Part shown: positions 62,151-64,000 of the stretch, piece by piece
How the letters are laid out: each line of letters opens with the position of its first letter
Position numbering within the stretch: the stretch's first letter is position 1
Assembly: GCF_020921035.1 (NCBI RefSeq)
Contig: NC_063155.1
Span: 22,313,294 to 22,377,293, forward strand
DNA length: 64,000 bases
Direction of reading: 5' to 3'
From: Rhodamnia argentea
Taxonomy: Eukaryota > Streptophyta > Magnoliopsida > Myrtales > Myrtaceae
Made by a program: the position numbers and the translations under genes
The notes under the pieces: generated by a model
Database searches by the model: none
Told to the model about the DNA's origin: nothing
What the model saw: only the letters and a program-made list of their open reading frames with translations

Positions 62151-62501
62151 TAGCTCAGAGGATATGAAAACATCATTATTTACTAGCATGGCTAACATTG
62201 GGTATATATATACATGCACGGGACATCTTCCACGACGTGGTAGCAAGCGAGGACTATCGACTAGCGTCACTGTCGATCGATAATGGATGGATACACGAGC
62301 TGTCTGAGTTTCCGCACGCCTGGAACGAACGCTCTCCTCCGCTTCTTCGTCGTCTTCCGAGCGCCATAACTGATCGGACTGGACTCAACCCCCTCCTCCA
62401 CCATTACGCACTGTACAAACACATAAAAACACACCAGCCTCCATGACACTACCGGCTTTGTTCCTCCATTAATCCACCCACCACGCAAGCACGTCTTCTT
62501 T
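62151..62501. other. 3' flank of the WRN-like exonuclease gene
   Basis: No additional gene recognised. Open frames on either strand overlap and carry no family features. A TATATATAC tract at 62204-62212 is noted without assigned function. Confidence 0.4.
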
Positions 62502-63224
62502 TCACCTCAGATCCTCCAGCATGTCGTCGAGGTACTGACCCTCGTCGCTAGGACGCTGCAAAGAGCCAAACCACTTCATCACCCACATCATGAAAATCTC
62601 ATCGAACAGCAGCAGATGCCCCAGCTGGAACGAGTAGTAAGCGTCGGCGCACGCGTACTTCACTTGCCTAGGGGTAAGCCGCCTCGCGTCCCACTTGCCC
62701 AGCGCGATCTCCCTCGGGATCTTCAGGTCTCGCCCCTTGAGCTCCCTCACCAGCGTCGCCAAGCCCGCTCTCCTCAGCTCCCTCCGGTTCGTCTCCCTCG
62801 CCGCCAGCTTCCCCAGATCCACCGCCTTCTTCACCTCCAGGCCGTAGTCCTCGCTCAGCTTCGCCGCGTCGGGGGCGATCCGGACGCCGGTGAAGACGAA
62901 CCTCGGGTCGCGGAGGGCGAGGTAGAGCGACCGGGGGAGGCAGCGGGCGCGGAGGATCTGGTAGACGAGGCAGCAGCGGCCGATGCAGAGGTGGATGGTG
63001 GCGACGGGGTGGCGGACGCCGCGGGCGAAGCTCGGTCGCCACTTGATGTCGAACCCGACCGTCCGGGGGTAGTCACGGGCGGAGAGTAGATGGACGGAGA
63101 TCCACAAGTCGACGGCGCTGGGGCAGCGAGTGACGAGAGCGCACACGGTTCGGTTGTGGACCACGACCTCGAAGGATGTGGCGCACTCGTGAGGGGATTC
63201 GACTTCTTCGATAGTGATAGCCAT
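62502..63224 (-). CDS. WRN-like 3'-5' exonuclease (DEDDy fold) with altered exo I motif
   Basis: Single exon, 240 aa, belonging to the plant family of small Werner-syndrome-like exonucleases (RNase H fold, no helicase). Fold and motifs are readable: exo I at VGFDIKWRPSF (Asp59, Lys61), exo II Asp119 in GVRIAPDAAKL, and exo III YACADA (Tyr190, Asp194). The family norm is Asp-x-Glu in exo I; here the Glu codon reads AAG (Lys), so a metal-binding carboxylate is missing while the other three acids and the Tyr are present. The C-terminus has an unusual FMMWVMKW stretch and an acidic end. The coding sequence is much more GC-rich than its flanks. It may be catalytically dead or need a partner; this is inference. 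Start chosen at the first ATG. Confidence 0.85.
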   Translation of the reverse strand: MAITIEEVESPHECATSFEVVVHNRTVCALVTRCPSAVDLWISVHLLSARDYPRTVGFDIKWRPSFARGVRHPVATIHLCIGRCCLVYQILRARCLPRSLYLALRDPRFVFTGVRIAPDAAKLSEDYGLEVKKAVDLGKLAARETNRRELRRAGLATLVRELKGRDLKIPREIALGKWDARRLTPRQVKYACADAYYSFQLGHLLLFDEIFMMWVMKWFGSLQRPSDEGQYLDDMLEDLR

Positions 63225-64000
63225 GGTGGAAGTATTGACTTCTCCTCTTCCTTCTTTCTTAGACTCTTTTCAGAAGCTGGAAATGGGTTTTGGATTTCAT
63301 CGGTGGAAGGAGATGATTCTGATGATTGAAGGTGAAGAAATGATGCATTGTGCGTTCCAGGAAATGGAAGTACAATAATGGATGGCGGAGGAAATGGACG
63401 CTACTATGATCAACAAAGACATTTACCCTTTTCATCGGACGGTGAACATATGGTAAGAAATCCGTACCACGGAGCCCGCAGCCAATTAGTGGGGGGTGGA
63501 AAGGAGTCGTTGCTTTATGTTCTTTTTGTCTTGTCACTCTTTTATCTTTAATGGAGAATTATATTTTGGCTTTCATATTTTGAAATTTAAATTTCATTTA
63601 TTTCACGAAAAATAATTTTTTAAAAAATATTTTTCATATTTTTCGATGTGAGCGAAAAGTAAGTGGTCAAGAAAAATATTCTCCGATCAACGAAAAATTT
63701 CCTTCTAAATCCGAGGAAAACAATTTCTTTTTTCGAAAAATGGAAATCATTTTCTTGATCTTTCTTTCCTTATCTCTTTCACACTTCCTTTATTTATAAT
63801 TACTTTTTCACTTTATTTTTAATTATTTATTTTTTTAATTCGAATATTTTATATTTTCTTTTTCTTTTTTCTTGTTCTTTTTTTTTCTCTTCCTCCTTCC
63901 TCCACCAGCCGTTCATTTTTCCTCTAGTTGCCCGTTTCTTCCTCCCTGTCTCCTTCCTCCGGCCGCCTTGGGATTGGCCATGACTTGGCTCGGCGAGCTC
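63225..64000. other. 5' flank of the exonuclease gene running into a repeat
   Basis: The first 320 bp are the probable promoter and leader. From about 63560 the sequence turns into AT-rich repeat wording (CGAAAAATATTTTCC-like phrases), then a pyrimidine tract, and ends in a GC-rich patch (GGCCGCCTTGGG) resembling the GC cores of the other repeats. The element continues past the window. Confidence 0.45.

Noticed and set aside
62616-63089. 157-aa plus-strand open frame opposite the WRN-like exonuclease
   Set aside because: Arg/Pro/Glu-rich shadow of a GC-rich coding sequence; the minus-strand frame carries recognisable exonuclease motifs.

Overview
The window is nuclear DNA of a eudicot plant. 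It holds intron-rich genes with canonical GT-AG splice sites, AT-rich intergenic DNA, many CT/GA microsatellites, inverted-repeat transposons and a decayed Ty1/copia element. GC-rich cores set in AT-rich repeat arms suggest Myrtales (Eucalyptus-like), but I hold that only weakly. No prokaryotic, organellar or viral gene content was seen.

Layout, left to right: first coding exon of a canonical calmodulin (-), cut by the window edge; a divergent calmodulin-like gene (-) whose four EF-hands are all altered; a Ty1/copia 3' end with its LTR just upstream of that gene and in the same orientation; oligoribonuclease (+, 8 exons); a CIPK3-type CBL-interacting kinase (-, 14 exons); COP9 signalosome subunit 2 (-, 12 exons); 20S proteasome subunit alpha-3/PAG1 (-, 10 exons); about 4.7 kb of repeat-rich spacer with two adjoining inverted-repeat elements; a PBS1-like receptor-like cytoplasmic kinase (+, 6 exons); urease accessory protein UreF (+); eight 257-258 bp tandem repeats; a GAMYB-like R2R3-MYB (+, 3 coding exons) with a miR159 target site; a RING-H2 E3 ligase (+, 2 coding exons); a plastid-type Trp/Tyr permease (-, 13 exons); and an intronless WRN-like DEDDy exonuclease (-).

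I assembled each spliced gene by joining splice sites so that phase and family consensus agree. The resulting proteins are: oligoribonuclease 253 aa, CIPK 440 aa, CSN2 439 aa, PAG1 249 aa, RLCK 382 aa, UreF 243 aa, MYB 506 aa, RING 302 aa, permease 521 aa, WRN-like 240 aa and CaM-like 154 aa.

Oligoribonuclease, CIPK3, CSN2 and PAG1 stand in the order I recall for Arabidopsis At2g26970-At2g27020. There CAM5 (At2g27030) and GAMYB-like genes (MYB81/MYB104) lie close by, so this looks like an old conserved block with its calmodulin and MYB members displaced. CSN2 and PAG1 act in the same ubiquitin-proteasome pathway and both have clusters of TGGGCC site II promoter elements. The calmodulin genes and CIPK3 belong to calcium signalling. 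The most unusual items are the tandem array upstream of the MYB gene, the CaM-like protein with four non-canonical EF-hands beside an LTR promoter, and the WRN-like exonuclease with Lys in place of the exo I Glu.
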